Assembly: GCA_900545665.1 (NCBI GenBank)
Contig: UQZU01000032.1
Span: forward strand, 1-23,695
Length of the DNA stretch: 23,695 nucleotides
Direction: 5' to 3'
Source of the DNA: an uncultured Collinsella sp.
Lineage (GTDB): Bacteria > Actinomycetota > Coriobacteriia > Coriobacteriales > Coriobacteriaceae
Below are positions 23,093 to 23,695 of this stretch, piece after piece (position 1 is the stretch's first letter; each line of letters opens with the position of its first letter). Made by a program: the position numbers and the translations under genes. A model generated the notes under the pieces. It saw nothing but the letters and a program-made list of their open reading frames with translations, did no database searches and was not told the origin of the DNA.

Positions 23093-23695
23093 ATGGCTAT
23101 TACCCCTGCAGACATCCAGGCTCAGACTTTCTCTGAGGCCAAGCGTGGCTACGATCCTGCCGAGGTCGACGTCTTCTTGGAGACGCTGTCTTCCGAGGTT
23201 GACGCTATGCTCGCTAAGATCGTTGACCTTAAGGGTCGTCTGACTGCTACCGAGCAGCAGCTTGCCGATGCGCAGGCTCAGCTTGCCCAGGCTCAGGATG
23301 CCACCGCCCAGGCCGTTCCTGCCGCCCCCGTGGCTGCTCCCGCCCCTGACTTCTCCGCTCAGGAGCGCCAGATTTCCGCTGCCCTGATCGCTGCCCAGCA
23401 GACCGCTGAGACCATCGTCAACGATGCCAACGAGAACGCTGAGCGTATCCGCAACGAGGCTGACGCCAAGGCCCGCGAGGTTATCCGCCAGGCTCTGACC
23501 GAGAAGCAGGCCGAGCTCGAGGAGATCGATCGTCTCAAGGCTTCCCGTGAGGAGTTCAAGGCCGAGTATCTCAAGCTCATCCAGCACTTCATGGACGATG
23601 CCCAGAACTCCTTCCCGGCCGATCTGATGGCCTCTACGCCGGTCGGTTCTGCCGCTTCTCCTGCGGTGACTGTTCCAGCCGAGCCGCTGCCCGTC
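23093..23695 (+). CDS. divIVA: DivIVA/Wag31-family protein (3' end cut by window)
   Basis: DivIVA recognises curved membrane at poles and septa. In actinobacteria it directs polar growth or septum placement. ATG 23093 has AAAGGAG (23079-23085) 7 nt upstream. The 201 codons present run in frame to the last base, so the gene is truncated by the window. The N-terminal lipid-binding domain is clear: ITPADIQAQTFSEAKRGYDPAEVDVFLE at about 3-30. A coiled coil rich in Gln, Ala and Leu follows (about 35-65), then a Pro/Ala linker (about 70-85) and a second coiled coil (about 88-165, with repeated E/A/R/K heptads). A Ser/Pro/Ala-rich tail begins at about 175. Codon use is strongly biased, consistent with high expression. 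It completes the yggS-sepF-yggT-divIVA set. Confidence 0.93.
   Translation, partial: MAITPADIQAQTFSEAKRGYDPAEVDVFLETLSSEVDAMLAKIVDLKGRLTATEQQLADAQAQLAQAQDATAQAVPAAPVAAPAPDFSAQERQISAALIAAQQTAETIVNDANENAERIRNEADAKAREVIRQALTEKQAELEEIDRLKASREEFKAEYLKLIQHFMDDAQNSFPADLMASTPVGSAASPAVTVPAEPLPV

Overview
The window is one end of a contig from a GC-rich Gram-positive actinobacterium, most likely a member of the Coriobacteriia (Collinsella-like). The basis is gene content: FtsZ with SepF and DivIVA but no FtsA, a MraZ-headed dcw cluster, and a ylmD/ylmE/sepF/ylmG/divIVA set. The genus is an inference from general knowledge, not from a search. Every gene I can support is on the + strand. The first 41 bases are not genomic: positions 8-41 match the 34-nt Illumina Nextera read-2 adapter, including the Tn5 mosaic end.

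Region 1 (about 42-15700) is the division and cell wall (dcw) cluster. It opens with a promoter (TTGAAA-17-TATTAT) overlapped by 10-bp-spaced MraZ-box repeats. The order is mraZ, rsmH, ftsL-like, ftsI (class B PBP), murF, mraY, murD, ftsW, murG, murC, murB, ftsQ, ftsZ. Most junctions are tight or overlapping. The longer gaps lie before ftsL, murF, murC and ftsZ. murE and ftsA are absent from the cluster. Together these genes make the UDP-MurNAc-pentapeptide and lipid II (MurB, C, D, F; MraY, MurG), polymerise and cross-link it at the septum (FtsW, FtsI), and build the divisome (FtsL, FtsQ, FtsZ). A strong intrinsic terminator follows ftsZ.

Region 2 (about 15700-21160) starts with pgeF (ylmD, laccase-domain family). 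Its stop codon overlaps the start of a complete phosphate-uptake operon, pstS-pstC-pstA-pstB, followed by phoU. Two exact CTTTACG heptamers with an 11-bp period lie upstream of pgeF and look like a Pho box. A GC-rich hairpin follows phoU.

Region 3 (about 21160-23695) resumes the usual Gram-positive post-ftsZ genes: yggS (ylmE), sepF, yggT (ylmG) and divIVA, the last cut by the window end. In effect the pst-phoU block sits inside the ylmD-ylmE junction of a division cluster. yggT has no ATG, GTG or TTG at its proper N-terminus. The homologous start falls on an ATC codon 6 nt after a GAGGAG ribosome binding site, and the gene is in the same frame as sepF with only one stop codon between them.

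I see no rRNA, tRNA, CRISPR array, insertion sequence or phage gene. No gene-free stretch exceeds about 210 bases. The most interesting points are the yggT start, the pst insertion coupled to pgeF with its Pho-like repeats, the paired hairpins at the head of the dcw operon, and the degenerate metal motifs of PhoU.
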